From NCBI RefSeq assembly GCF_027474845.2, contig NZ_CP107031.2, positions 558,001 through 622,000 on the forward strand: a stretch of DNA of 64,000 nucleotides, in the 5' to 3' direction. Made by a program: the position numbers and the translations under genes. The notes under the pieces were generated by a model, which was given only the letters and a program-made list of their open reading frames with translations, was not told the origin of the DNA and did no database searches. This document shows, in pieces, positions 40,423-50,505 of the stretch (positions within the stretch are counted from its first letter, which is position 1; each line of letters begins with the position of its first letter). This stretch comes from Maribacter aestuarii (GTDB lineage: Bacteria; Bacteroidota; Bacteroidia; Flavobacteriales; Flavobacteriaceae).

Positions 40423-43400
40423 ATGGGCAATAAGGTGATTTTTTTCATATCCTTACTTTTAATACTCCTTATATCCTTTGACGGAGCTATTTTTGAAAAC
40501 AATCCTTCAGAATCGAACTACCATGATTTGGCTTTGGCTGATGATGGTCTTTCCTTACCGCGCTCCACTACATTTGAGAATTATGACGGTTCAGAGGTGA
40601 CCACGCTTTCATATCGGGCCGAGAGGGCCAAGCAAATCAGGGCGGTGTTCGCTCCGGCAATCCCTGTTCTGCCCATCGGCAAGTTCCTTAACGGCAACCT
40701 CCCGGTGGGTACACCGGACGACGTTAGCGGCCCCTTCGCCCCCGCCCTGTTATCGCAGACGGGCGCCTTCTCGGACCTGGCCTCCCTTACCGCCAGCGAC
40801 GGGGTGGTGCCCTACGAGATGATTGAGCCCTTCTGGTCGGACGGCGCCTCCAAGTCCAGGTGGATGGCCGTGCCCAACGACGGCACCCACGATACCGCTG
40901 ACGAACAGGTCGTCTTCTCCGACACCGAGGCATGGGACTTCCCCAGGGGGTCCGTGCTGATCAAGCACTTCGAGCTCGGCGGAAAGCGCCTGGAGACGCG
41001 CTTCGAGGTCAAGGGCGACGACGACGTATACTACTACCTTACCTACAAGTGGAACGCCGCGCAGACCGATGCCGAACTGTTGGTGGGGTCCTTGGACGAG
41101 GACGTCGACGTCGACGGTACCGTGCAGAGCTGGCACTACCCCAGTAGGGCCGAGTGCGTGTCCTGCCACTTCCCGCAGAACGGTGGCGTACTGGGACCGA
41201 AGACCAGGAACCTGAACAAGACCATCACCTATCCCGGGGGGGTGTCGGCCAACCAGCTGGCCAACCTGAGCGAGATGGGCATCATCGCCGAGAACATCAC
41301 CGAGGCCAATGCGGGCAACTACATGGCCGTGGCCGCCAAGGACGACCTCTCCAGATCCTCGAGGACAGGGCGAGGAGCTACATCGACGTGAACTGCGCAA
41401 GCTGCCACAACCCCACCGTGGACAACATCGCACAGTTCGACGCCCGCTACACTACCCCGCTCGTGGACCAGAACATCATATACGGGGAAGTCGCCTACGA
41501 CCTGGGACTCCCCGATGGAAAAGTGGTCGTGCCCCAACAGACCGGGAGCTCCCTGATGTACCACAGGATGAACTCCCTGCAGCAGAACGTGGAGATGCCC
41601 CCCATTGCCAAGGACGTCGTGGACGCCGCAGGCGTGCAGCTCATCGCCGATTGGATAAACTCCCTGACCCCCATTACCGATAACCCACCGGACGCCGTAC
41701 TATCGGCATCCGTAACCATCGGTCCGGCGCCCCTGTCGGTGGACTTCGACGCCTCAGCGTCATCGGATCCCGATGGGGACACCCTTACCTACGACTGGGA
41801 CTTCGGTGACGGGGCCACGGCACAGGGGGAGACCACGAACCATGTATACAGCGTGCCCGGGACCTATACCGTGACCCTTACCGCCGACGACGGGACCATG
41901 ACGGGGACCGATACCACCGAGATTACAGTAAATACGGGTACGGACGGTTCGGCAGTGGCGTTCACCGACGCCACCTCCCTGCTACAGGGGGACAACTACA
42001 GCGGCCTGGTCATGGCCGTCGCGGACATGAACGGGGACGGAAGGGACGATATCGTAAGGTTCAACAACGGCAACAATATTACCGTACATTACCAAAAAAC
42101 AGCCGGAGAGCTCTTCGACAACCATAACATAGGACAGATCAGCACTATAAAACAATGGAGTACGGCCATTGCCGATTATGACCAAAACGGTTTCAACGAT
42201 ATTATGACAGGAGGATATTACGACAATGTAAAGGTAATTGCCAACAACAATGGAAATAATTCCTATAATATAACGAACCTGCCCAATTCCGATATATTCA
42301 TCCAAGGTAGTAATTTCGCCGACATCGACAACGACGGTTGGGCGGACGTGTTCGCCTGCCATGACGACGCAGAGTCAAGAACATATATCAACAACCAAAA
42401 CGGTACGTTCTCATTCAACGATACCATACTCGATACAGAAACAGTGCCAGTGAGCGACAACTCCGGAAACTACGCCAGTATGTGGGTAGACTACGACAAC
42501 GACCGCGACCTGGACCTCTACATCTCCAAGTGCCGGGGAGGGGTCACAGACCCGACCGACCCCAGAAGGATAAACATGCTCATGCGCAACAACGGCGACG
42601 GCACCTTCACCGAGGACGCAGCATCGTCAAACCTGAAGAACGGTGAGCAGACGTGGCTCACCGATTTCGGGGATATCGACAACGACGGCGACATGGACGC
42701 AATCATCATCAACCACGGCAGCGGGCCCAACCTGATGCGCAACAACGGGAACGGCACCTTCACCGAGGTCACCGCGTCCAGCGGACTCCTTCCGACACTG
42801 GCGCCGGAGAACCTCTATGGCGTACAGGGCTTCTTCAAGGACTTTAACAACGACGGGTTCCTCGACCTTATGGTCTCCGGGGACAACCACTTTCTGTTCT
42901 ACAACAACGGGAACGGTACCTTCGCACTCGCCGACAATCCCTTCAACTCCAACACTATACAGTCCTTTACCGTAGGGGACCTGGACCATGACGGATTTTT
43001 GGACATATATGCAGGCTACGCCACAGGATTGAACAATCCCTCAACCGTAAGGGACAGACTATGGATAAACCAAGGGAACACGAACAACTTCCTCAACGTT
43101 CAGCTCACGGGCGTACAGAGCAACATCAACGGCATAGGTGCAAGGGTGGAACTCTACGGGCCGTGGGGACTACAGATAAGAGAAGTAAAATCAGGAGAAG
43201 GGTACGGAGTGTTCAATTCCTTCACCCAACACTTCGGATTGGGTGCCCAGACCACCATAGACAAAATCGTCGTAAGGTGGCCATCCGGTATAGTCGACGA
43301 GGTAATATCACCAAACCCCAACCAGTTCGTCACCATAACCGAGGGCGCCGACAACTGCCCCGACTCCGACAACGACGGGGTGTGCGATAACGAGGATGTT

Positions 43401-45071
43401 TGCGAGGGAAGTGACGATTCGATAGATAGCGATAACGATGGCATTCCGGACGGGTGCGACATATGTGCCGCGGGGGACGATTCCGTGGATTCCGATAACG
43501 ACGGAGTCCCTGACAGCTGTGACATCTGCGAGGGGAGTGACGATACCGTGGACACCGACGGTGACGGAGTGCCGGACGGGTGCGACATATGTGCCGCGGG
43601 GGACGATTCCGTGGATTCTGATAACGACGGAGTCCCTAACAGCTGTGACATCTGCGAGGGGAGTGACGATACCGTGGACGCCGACAATGACGGTGTGCCG
43701 GACGGGTGCGACATCTGTGCCGCGGGGGACGATTCCGTGGATTCCGATAGCGACGGCGTGCCGGACGGGTGTGACATCTGTGCAGCTGGGGACGATTCCG
43801 TGGATTCCGATAGCGACGGCGTGCCGGACAGCTGCGACATCTGTGCCGCGGGGGACGATTCCGTGGATTCCGATAGCGACGGTGTGCCGGACAGCTGCGA
43901 CATCTGTGCCGCGGGGGACGATTCCGTGGATTCCGATAGCGACGGTGTGCCGGACGGGTGCGACATCTGTGCCGCGGGGGACGATTCCGTGGATTCCGAT
44001 AGCGACGGCGTGCCGGACGGGTGCGACATCTGCGCCGCTGGGGACGATTCCGTGGATTCCGATAGCGACGGCGTGCCGGACGGGTGCGACATCTGCGCCG
44101 CTGGGGACGATTCCGTCGACACCGATAGCGACGGCGTGCCGGACGGGTGCGACATCTGCGCCGCTGGGGACGATTCCGTGGATTCCGATAGCGACGGCGT
44201 GCCGGACAGCTGTGACATCTGTGCCACTGGGGACGATTCCGTGGATTCCGATAGCGACGGCGTGCCGGACGGGTGCGACATCTGCGCCGCTGGGGACGAT
44301 TCCGTGGATTCCGATAGCGACGGCGTGCCGGACAGCTGTGACATCTGTGCAGCTGGGGACGATTCCGTGGATTCCGATAGCGACGGCGTGCCGGACGGGT
44401 GCGACATCTGTGCAGCTGGGGACGATTCCGTGGATTCCGATAGCGACGGCGTGCCGGACAGCTGTGACATCTGTGCAGCTGGGGACGATTCCGTGGATTC
44501 CGATAGCGACGGCGTGCCGGACAGCTGTGACATCTGTGCAGCTGGGGACGATTCCGCGGATTCCGATAGCGACGGCGTTCCGGACAGCTGTGACATCTGT
44601 GCAGCTGGGGACGATTCCGTGGATTCCGATAGCGACGGCGTGTCGGACAGCTGTGACATCTGCGAGGGCGGCGACGATAACGTCGACACCGATAGCGACG
44701 GGGTGCCGGACGGGTGCGACATCTGTGAAAATGGAGATGATTCCATTGATGTAGACTTAGATGGTATCCCTGATGATTGCGACGACGAAGTCTTTGACCC
44801 AAATGCTCCGAATGAAAACAATCAAGATTCCTTGGTTATTTATCCAAATCCCACAGTTGATATTATAAACATTCAACTAGGAAATTTCATGAATTTGGAC
44901 GTAAAAGTCAGTTTATATGATGAATCTAATAGATTGGTGAACACTCACACTTTTGGAACTTCTCATAATGAAATGGAACAAATGGCAGTGGATAGGTATC
45001 CTTCTGGATATTACTATCTCTTATTTGAGATAGAGGGCGAAATTTTCGCAAAGACTGTTATTATCAAATAA
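40423..45071 (+). pseudogene. Giant cell-surface protein: diheme cytochrome-like, PKD, FG-GAP/ASPIC, TSP3 stalk, type IX sorting domain (one frameshift)
   Basis: Two overlapping frames form one ~1549-residue protein; reading changes by -1 near 41341-41355 (one missing base, for example in CTCTCC). Order: signal anchor (~5-22); a domain resembling SO2930-type diheme cytochromes (~45-410) with two CXXCH haem motifs, CVSCH (~245) and CASCH (~325); PKD domain (~420-508, [20 protein letters not shown]); FG-GAP/VCBS repeats (~510-867); ASPIC/UnbV-like domain (~885-975, [13 protein letters not shown]); Asp/Cys TSP3-like stalk (~977-1453); type A sorting domain (~1473-1549, [13 protein letters not shown]). 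The ~40610-44740 core is GC-rich (39/60 by hand count at 40921-40980) while both ends are AT-rich. The frameshift may be a sequence error; otherwise only a ~322-residue product with one haem site is made and it is not anchored. Confidence 0.85.
43455..44777 (+). repeat. Twenty-one tandem 63-bp repeats encoding [21 protein letters not shown]
   Basis: The 21-residue unit beginning CDIC occurs 21 times from 43455 to 44777 with exact 63-base periodicity (21 x 63 = 1323). Central copies are nearly identical; the outer ones ([30 protein letters not shown]) differ. Each unit carries a DxDxDG calcium-type loop and three cysteine positions per period boundary (CxxC). Confidence 0.95.
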
Positions 45072-45090
45072 TCGAAACTATAAAAATCAA

Positions 45091-45122
45091 AAAAAGGGGC
45101 TATAATGCCCCTTTTTATTTTA
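45091..45122 (+). terminator. Intrinsic terminator after the giant surface gene
   Basis: AAAAAGGGGC (45091-45100) pairs perfectly with GCCCCTTTTT (45107-45116) around TATAAT, followed by further T residues. It starts 19 bases after the stop codon. Confidence 0.92.
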
Positions 45123-45183
45123 TAGTAACAAAACTATTAGTATCAATTTCTTAAATTTCAATAAAATTAATCCCAAAACTATA

Positions 45184-46680
45184 ATGAAAAGAATCTACAT
45201 ACTTCTTTTATTGCTAATTTCAATTATAACAAGTGCTCAAGATTCTACCCAAATGAAATCCCAGGTACGTCATAGTATTGATGAACTCATAGATTTTGTA
45301 AAAATTCCGAACGATGCCCTGAACGCAGACGATATAGATGCAAACCTCATTTGGTTACGGAATAAATTCAATGAACGTGGATTTAATACCTCCATTTTAG
45401 AAACAGAAAATCTACCATTATTCTTTGCCGCATTACCCATGGACGATAGCAAACCGACGATATTGTTCTATATGCATTTGGACGGCCAATCGGTAGACGC
45501 TTCCAAATGGGACCAGCCCGACCCCTACGAAACCGTTTTAAAATCTAATGCCGGTGGCGAATGGAAAAATGAGTCTTTTGACGATTTGGACGACGACATA
45601 AATTATGAGTGGCGTCTTTTTGGGCGCTCAACATCAGACGATAAGGGTCCTATAATCATGTTCTTAAATGCAATGGACCTTCTAAAAAAGGATAATATTG
45701 ATATTCCCTTTAATATAAAAGTCATCTTGGACAGTGAGGAAGAAAAAAGTAGCGCGCCATTACCGAATGCTGTAAAAAAATATCTGGAGCTCTTAAAATC
45801 CGATTTTTTAGTAATTAACGATGGTCCTGTTCATGTTTCTGGTAAGCCAACGGTTATCTATGGTTGTCGCGGCATTACAACGTTATCGCTAACGACCTAT
45901 GGCCCAGTTAAACCTCAACATAGCGGACATTATGGGAACTACGCGCCAAATCCCGGATTTCAATTAGCCCATATGTTAGCTACTATGAAAGATAAAGAAG
46001 GCCGAGTTTTGATTCCAGGATACTACGACGGCATTATTTTAGACGATGCCACTTCAGCTGTACTACGAAGCGTTCCGGATGATGAAAAAACTATCGCTAA
46101 AAATCTTCAATTTAAAACAGCAGAAAAAGTTGGCTCTTACTATCAAGAAGCATTGCAATATCCTTCGTTGAATATAAGGGGAATGGGTTCCGGTTGGATA
46201 GGCGAACAGGCAAGAACCATTGTTCCGGCCACGGCCACAGCCGAACTGGATTTGAGGCTAGTTCCGGAATCCGATGGGTCAAGACTAAAATCCTTGATAA
46301 AAAAACATATTGAAAATGAAGGTTACTTTATTACGGGTATCGTACCAACCCAAGAACAGCGTATGGAACATGACAAAATAATAACCGTAATGGAAGGACC
46401 TGTGACGGATGCATTCCGAACCGATCTCAATAATCCCTACGGAAATTTTTTAGTCAGTACACTTGAAGATAAAATGAAGGAGGAGGTAGTCCAAATAAGG
46501 ATTATGGGCGGAACAGTTCCTATAGCTCCCTTCATTAATGAATTAAAGATTCCGGCTTTTATAGTCCCCATGGTAAACCCGGACAATAACCAACATAGTC
46601 CGAACGAAAATTTGAAAATTAGACAAATAGCATACGGTATTGAAGTATTCTATGCGCTACTTTCCACTAAATTAAATTAG
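45184..46680 (+). CDS. Secreted M20 family metallopeptidase
   Basis: 498 residues with a signal peptide (~1-19, IITSAQ). The two-zinc M20 pattern is complete: FYMHLDGQS (His), FGRSTSDDKGP (bridging Asp), ILDSEEEKSS (general-base and metal Glu), VINDGP, and the last His in NPDNNQHSPNE. A lid/dimerisation domain lies in the middle (~225-360). It is probably a di- or carboxypeptidase acting in the periplasm; substrate cannot be told. It is convergent with the plug protein, ending one base from it. Confidence 0.93.
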   Translation: MKRIYILLLLLISIITSAQDSTQMKSQVRHSIDELIDFVKIPNDALNADDIDANLIWLRNKFNERGFNTSILETENLPLFFAALPMDDSKPTILFYMHLDGQSVDASKWDQPDPYETVLKSNAGGEWKNESFDDLDDDINYEWRLFGRSTSDDKGPIIMFLNAMDLLKKDNIDIPFNIKVILDSEEEKSSAPLPNAVKKYLELLKSDFLVINDGPVHVSGKPTVIYGCRGITTLSLTTYGPVKPQHSGHYGNYAPNPGFQLAHMLATMKDKEGRVLIPGYYDGIILDDATSAVLRSVPDDEKTIAKNLQFKTAEKVGSYYQEALQYPSLNIRGMGSGWIGEQARTIVPATATAELDLRLVPESDGSRLKSLIKKHIENEGYFITGIVPTQEQRMEHDKIITVMEGPVTDAFRTDLNNPYGNFLVSTLEDKMKEEVVQIRIMGGTVPIAPFINELKIPAFIVPMVNPDNNQHSPNENLKIRQIAYGIEVFYALLSTKLN

Positions 46681-46681
46681 A

Positions 46682-47326
46682 TTATTTCCTGAGGTGAATG
46701 ATAAAAACTCCGTTTGTGCCTCTGGATCCATACATGGTTGCATCTGAACCTTTTAGCAGTTGTATCGATTTTACTTCTGCAGGAAGAACAAATGAAATAT
46801 CAGTAACATAGTTATCATCTACAATGAATAGCGGAGTGTTATCCCCAAAAGATGATACGCCTCTGACTACAATTCTGCTTCCGTTTACTTCTACCCCAGT
46901 AAACATTTCACGGATCAACTGGTAAATAGTCGGTAATTCCTTAAATTTTGATGGGTCGATAGTACCTTTTCTAGGTGCTTCCGTAATATACCCTAGTTCT
47001 TCTAAGTCATTTTCGGTTAAATGGTCAATACTATTCAAAAATTGGAAATTCAACTCCCCTGTCCCATTAAAGTCTTTCGAATACAATCCATGCGCTGGTG
47101 CATATACCATAATGGATTCTGTATCCTTATATATCTTTGTCTTGTAAAAACCCTTTCTATTTGTCCTCACAAATGTTTTCACCGAATCTACATAGAGTAT
47201 GGCGCCTTTAATTGGATTTCCATTTGCGGTCATGACTAAACCTTTTATTTCAATCCTTTCGTTAGAAGCCCCTTGTGAGAATACAATAAAACCTTTCAAA
47301 AACAACAATAATAGGAATATCCGCAT
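46682..47326 (-). CDS. Small carboxypeptidase-regulatory + TonB-plug domain protein without a barrel
   Basis: 214 residues: a signal peptide (~1-20, FIVFSQG), a carboxypeptidase-D regulatory-like sandwich (~24-95, EIKGLVMTANGNPIKGAILY) and a TonB receptor plug-like domain (~120-214, with REMFTGVEVNGSRIVVRGVS and QLLKGSDATMYGSRGTNGVF). It ends exactly after the plug (VFIIHLRK), where a SusC-like protein would continue into its barrel. The ORF is closed by a normal stop and no barrel sequence follows in any frame, so it is a stand-alone plug protein. Function unknown; such proteins recur in Flavobacteriia. Confidence 0.85.
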   Translation of the reverse strand: MRIFLLLLFLKGFIVFSQGASNERIEIKGLVMTANGNPIKGAILYVDSVKTFVRTNRKGFYKTKIYKDTESIMVYAPAHGLYSKDFNGTGELNFQFLNSIDHLTENDLEELGYITEAPRKGTIDPSKFKELPTIYQLIREMFTGVEVNGSRIVVRGVSSFGDNTPLFIVDDNYVTDISFVLPAEVKSIQLLKGSDATMYGSRGTNGVFIIHLRK

Positions 47327-47534
47327 GATAGTTCGTTTTGAGATTTTTCAACAATAATTATTCCAAATATACAAAATGACTAAACGGTATAGAACCTGAA
47401 TAGATCTTACAAGAGTATAATTTCCGTTTGGAAATCTTACTACATTAACAGCACGATATTAAGCGTTAAACTTTCAGCATCAAAATCTTATGGCCAGACA
47501 TGGTTTACCTTTACATGCTATCCTATAAAGAATT

Positions 47535-50081
47535 TTAAGCAGAATTCCTACTTGCATTAATATTGCCGTAAAGCGAACGGGTTACTATTTTCTCGTATTC
47601 TTCGTTGAACTTTGTACCGCCGCTAATCTGTTGTAGGGCATATTGTTGAATAACCAATAACGGCAATACGATATGTTCCCTAATTTTAATCGATTCACGG
47701 GATATTGCTTCTTTTTCCATTAATATTTCCATTCCGGAAAGCTTCAATAACATGTCCTTTGAAAGCTGATACTCTTCATGCAATATTTCCCAGAAGGCCC
47801 CGTACTCCTTATCTTCTTTCATATAACTGGTCAATTCAAAATAACATTTGGAAAGACTCATCATACTGTTCATCATTAATGCTTGGAAGAACGGTACATT
47901 GTCGTATAATTGTTTGGCCTCTTCAAATCTACCCTTATCTTCAAGATTTTTAAGAGCGGTTCCTATACCAAAGTATCCAGGAACGTTCTGTTTTAATTGA
48001 CTCCACGAGCCCACAAAGGATATGGCTCGTAAATCGGATAATTCTAGTTTTGCCTTATTCCCACGTTTGCCCGGTCTACTACCGATATTGGCCTTAGTGT
48101 AGTACTTCAACGTACTCATGTTCTCCAAATAGGGCATAAACTTGTCGTGATGTTTTAAGGCATCGTACTTAGCAAAACTATCTTCTGATAATTCCTCGAT
48201 CAATTTTCTGGAATCATCCGAGATGGTAATCTCCTTACCTAATATTGTATTGGAAAGACCGGCGGTAAGCAATTGTTCACTATTATAAATAAACTGTTCC
48301 TTGGTGCCATAGGTACTTGTGATGGTCTGCCCTTGGATAGTTAACTGAATCTCGTTATTGGCCACCCGATTCGTCTGTGCCGCATAAAAACGATGTGTTT
48401 TGCCACCGCCTCGTGCAGGTGGCCCTCCCCTACCGTCAAAGAAAATTGCTGCTATCCCATTTGCCTCACAAACCGCAGAAAGGGTTTCTTTGGTCTTTAA
48501 AATAGACCAATTGGCCTTTAAGTAACCACCATCCTTGGTGCCATCGGAAAAACCAAGCATTATCGTATGCTTTTCTCCTCGATTGTTAAGGTGCTTGCGA
48601 TAAGGTTCCAGACTAAAAAGCTTTTCCATGGTGACCTCCGCATTTTCCATTCCAATCATGGTCTCGAACAGGGGAACAATATCAAAGGTTATTTTATTAT
48701 TGCCCCATCCGCACCATCTAAATAGTGCCAATACGAAAAGGACCGAATATATATCCTCCGAATTACTGATAATGTATCTGTTGCAACCTTCCTCCCCGTT
48801 TTTGTCCTGTATAGTCTGTAGCTGGGAAATGTTCCTTATAGTGTCCTTAACAATTTCCTCTTCAAAATCATCTGGCGAAAGCGTAAAGTTTTCGTTCAAA
48901 AAGATAGAAATCAAACCATCTTCTGATAGCTCCTTGTAGTCCTCCTTAATGAACCCCTTTTTGCGTAAGACTTCATTCATAACCTTTGTATGAATACTAT
49001 GGTCCTGCCTAATATCAATAGTGGCAAAATGGGTCTTAAAGATTTTAACCTTATCTATAAACAAATCCAGGTCCTTAATGTACAGGTTGTTGTATTTTTC
49101 AACTAGTGCTTCCCGAATCTTTGTTAGAGGATCGATGATATCCTTATATCCAACGTCCTTGGAAGTATCGAACATCGCTTTATAAAGGTTGTTCCGTAAT
49201 TTATTCAATGGTTCCTGAACTTCTTTAAATGTAAGTTTATGTTGCAGACGCTTTAAATCATTATAATAACATTTCATTAGGGTGACCCTTAACTCGTTCA
49301 TAACATCGCGGGTAATTTCCGAAGTCACAAAAGGATTACCGTCCCTGTCACCGCCTGGCCAAAAACCTAGTTTCACGATATTATGGTTCTCAAAATTATG
49401 ATTGTTTATGCTACTTTTTATGTGTGCGTACAAATCACCTATGGCATCGTAATAAACATGTCTCAGTGTATAAATGATGTTTTTGGCCTCGTCCAGAGGT
49501 GTAGGTTTTTTTGCATTGATTAGGGACGTTAAACCCAATTGTTGCAAGGCAACATCGATTTCATCTATCCGGTCTTCAAGTATCAAGGTTCTTAAATTGG
49601 ATATAATATCCAGTACCGCCGGGGTGTAGAATTGAGTTGGATGCGCAGTAAGTACAATACGTGCACTAAAGGACGCTAATTTGTCCTTTATATCGTCCCA
49701 AGAATCATTCTTGGCTACCAACTGAAAATAGTCTTTGAGAGAAAGGGAACTGGTATGGCGGTGAATTTTAGGAAAGGCTGCGTCCTCTACACTATCATAA
49801 AGTACAACCTGCCGTTCTACGTATTGGATAATGCGGAACATAAAATCTATACGGTCCTTTTCTTCTTCAATCTCGGCAAATTTATCAAAGAATGTCTCAA
49901 GGATTTCCTTGGGGTTGAGTCCGGTTGCCAGACCTTTTTGGGACTGATCCAATAAAAGTGGAATCAACATCCCCACATTTTCTATATTTCTATAAGGTAA
50001 ATTCAAGAACAAACTGTTGTACACATTGAACTTGTTCTGTACGGATTTTTTAAACTCTTCTAGGCGTTCTGACTGCTGCAT
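47535..50081 (-). CDS. ppc: Phosphoenolpyruvate carboxylase
   Basis: 848 residues. It adds bicarbonate to PEP to form oxaloacetate, replenishing the TCA cycle. Signatures are VLTAHPTQFYTPAV (catalytic His), GFWPGGDRDGNPFVTSEI, MLGFSDGTKDGGYLKANWS and FFDGRGGPPARGGGKTHRF. The extreme C-terminus (YGNINASRNSA) replaces the QNTG ending of enterobacterial enzymes. It stands alone with a 208-base gap downstream that holds nothing recognisable. Confidence 0.96.
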   Translation of the reverse strand: MQQSERLEEFKKSVQNKFNVYNSLFLNLPYRNIENVGMLIPLLLDQSQKGLATGLNPKEILETFFDKFAEIEEEKDRIDFMFRIIQYVERQVVLYDSVEDAAFPKIHRHTSSLSLKDYFQLVAKNDSWDDIKDKLASFSARIVLTAHPTQFYTPAVLDIISNLRTLILEDRIDEIDVALQQLGLTSLINAKKPTPLDEAKNIIYTLRHVYYDAIGDLYAHIKSSINNHNFENHNIVKLGFWPGGDRDGNPFVTSEITRDVMNELRVTLMKCYYNDLKRLQHKLTFKEVQEPLNKLRNNLYKAMFDTSKDVGYKDIIDPLTKIREALVEKYNNLYIKDLDLFIDKVKIFKTHFATIDIRQDHSIHTKVMNEVLRKKGFIKEDYKELSEDGLISIFLNENFTLSPDDFEEEIVKDTIRNISQLQTIQDKNGEEGCNRYIISNSEDIYSVLFVLALFRWCGWGNNKITFDIVPLFETMIGMENAEVTMEKLFSLEPYRKHLNNRGEKHTIMLGFSDGTKDGGYLKANWSILKTKETLSAVCEANGIAAIFFDGRGGPPARGGGKTHRFYAAQTNRVANNEIQLTIQGQTITSTYGTKEQFIYNSEQLLTAGLSNTILGKEITISDDSRKLIEELSEDSFAKYDALKHHDKFMPYLENMSTLKYYTKANIGSRPGKRGNKAKLELSDLRAISFVGSWSQLKQNVPGYFGIGTALKNLEDKGRFEEAKQLYDNVPFFQALMMNSMMSLSKCYFELTSYMKEDKEYGAFWEILHEEYQLSKDMLLKLSGMEILMEKEAISRESIKIREHIVLPLLVIQQYALQQISGGTKFNEEYEKIVTRSLYGNINASRNSA

Positions 50082-50199
50082 AAATCAATTCGGTTAATAT
50101 ATTTTTTAAATTCAGACCCAATCCCTTAATAGGAATTATAATGCATAAATATCGCTATTCTACCAGAATCAGTAGCATGATTACCCTTAAATAACAAAA

Positions 50200-50358
50200 T
50201 ACATTTGGGACACCACAAAAACAACAGGTTTGACAACAAAAATTTAAAAATCATTAATAAGGTCCTTAGTTTTAATTTATAATAACATAAATAATTTTTT
50301 TCATTTTCATATAGTGTTCTCGTAAAAGAGTCCGGTCTTTATTGATCGGGCTCTTTTT
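50200..50358 (+). ncRNA. Candidate small RNA or leader between ppc and the following gene
   Basis: The 424 bases between ppc and the next start codon hold no gene. On the plus strand a TAnnTTTG element (TACATTTG, 50200-50207) lies ~120 bases before a terminator-like hairpin: AAAGAGTCCG (50325-50334) with CGGGCTCTTT (50347-50356), one G-T pair and a T-run. No plus-strand protein gene precedes this hairpin, so it may end an sRNA of about 145 bases or act as an attenuator for the downstream gene. No -33 TTG is present, and the RNA matches no family I recognise. Confidence 0.3.
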
Positions 50359-50505
50359 AGTTCAACCCAATTCCTCTAAGTATCCTAAAGAGTTACTTAC
50401 GTTTGTTACACCTTCCGCACATTAAGTTTGTATAGACCTCTAACTTTACTTATAAAATACTTAAGCTTAATTAGTGCTTATTTCTATCTTCACTTGCTAA
50501 ATACC

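Noticed and set aside
40750..41782. Several minus-strand frames in the GC-rich cytochrome region
   Set aside because: High GC lowers stop frequency on all strands; only the plus-strand frames show CXXCH and PKD motifs.
43455..44777. Regular short repeats that could look like a CRISPR array
   Set aside because: The 63-bp units have no spacers, keep the reading frame and encode a coherent acidic repeat; no cas genes are nearby.
43154..44821. Long minus-strand and alternative plus-strand open frames over the CDIC repeats
   Set aside because: Low-complexity Ser/Pro/Arg-rich translations created by the 63-bp periodicity; the true frame shows TSP3 motifs and continues into a type IX domain.
50428..50505. 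TTG-initiated N-terminal extension of the hypothetical protein
   Set aside because: The extension is hydrophobic and tyrosine-rich without a clean signal peptide, and overlaps a probable leader; ATG at 50506 gives a more normal protein.
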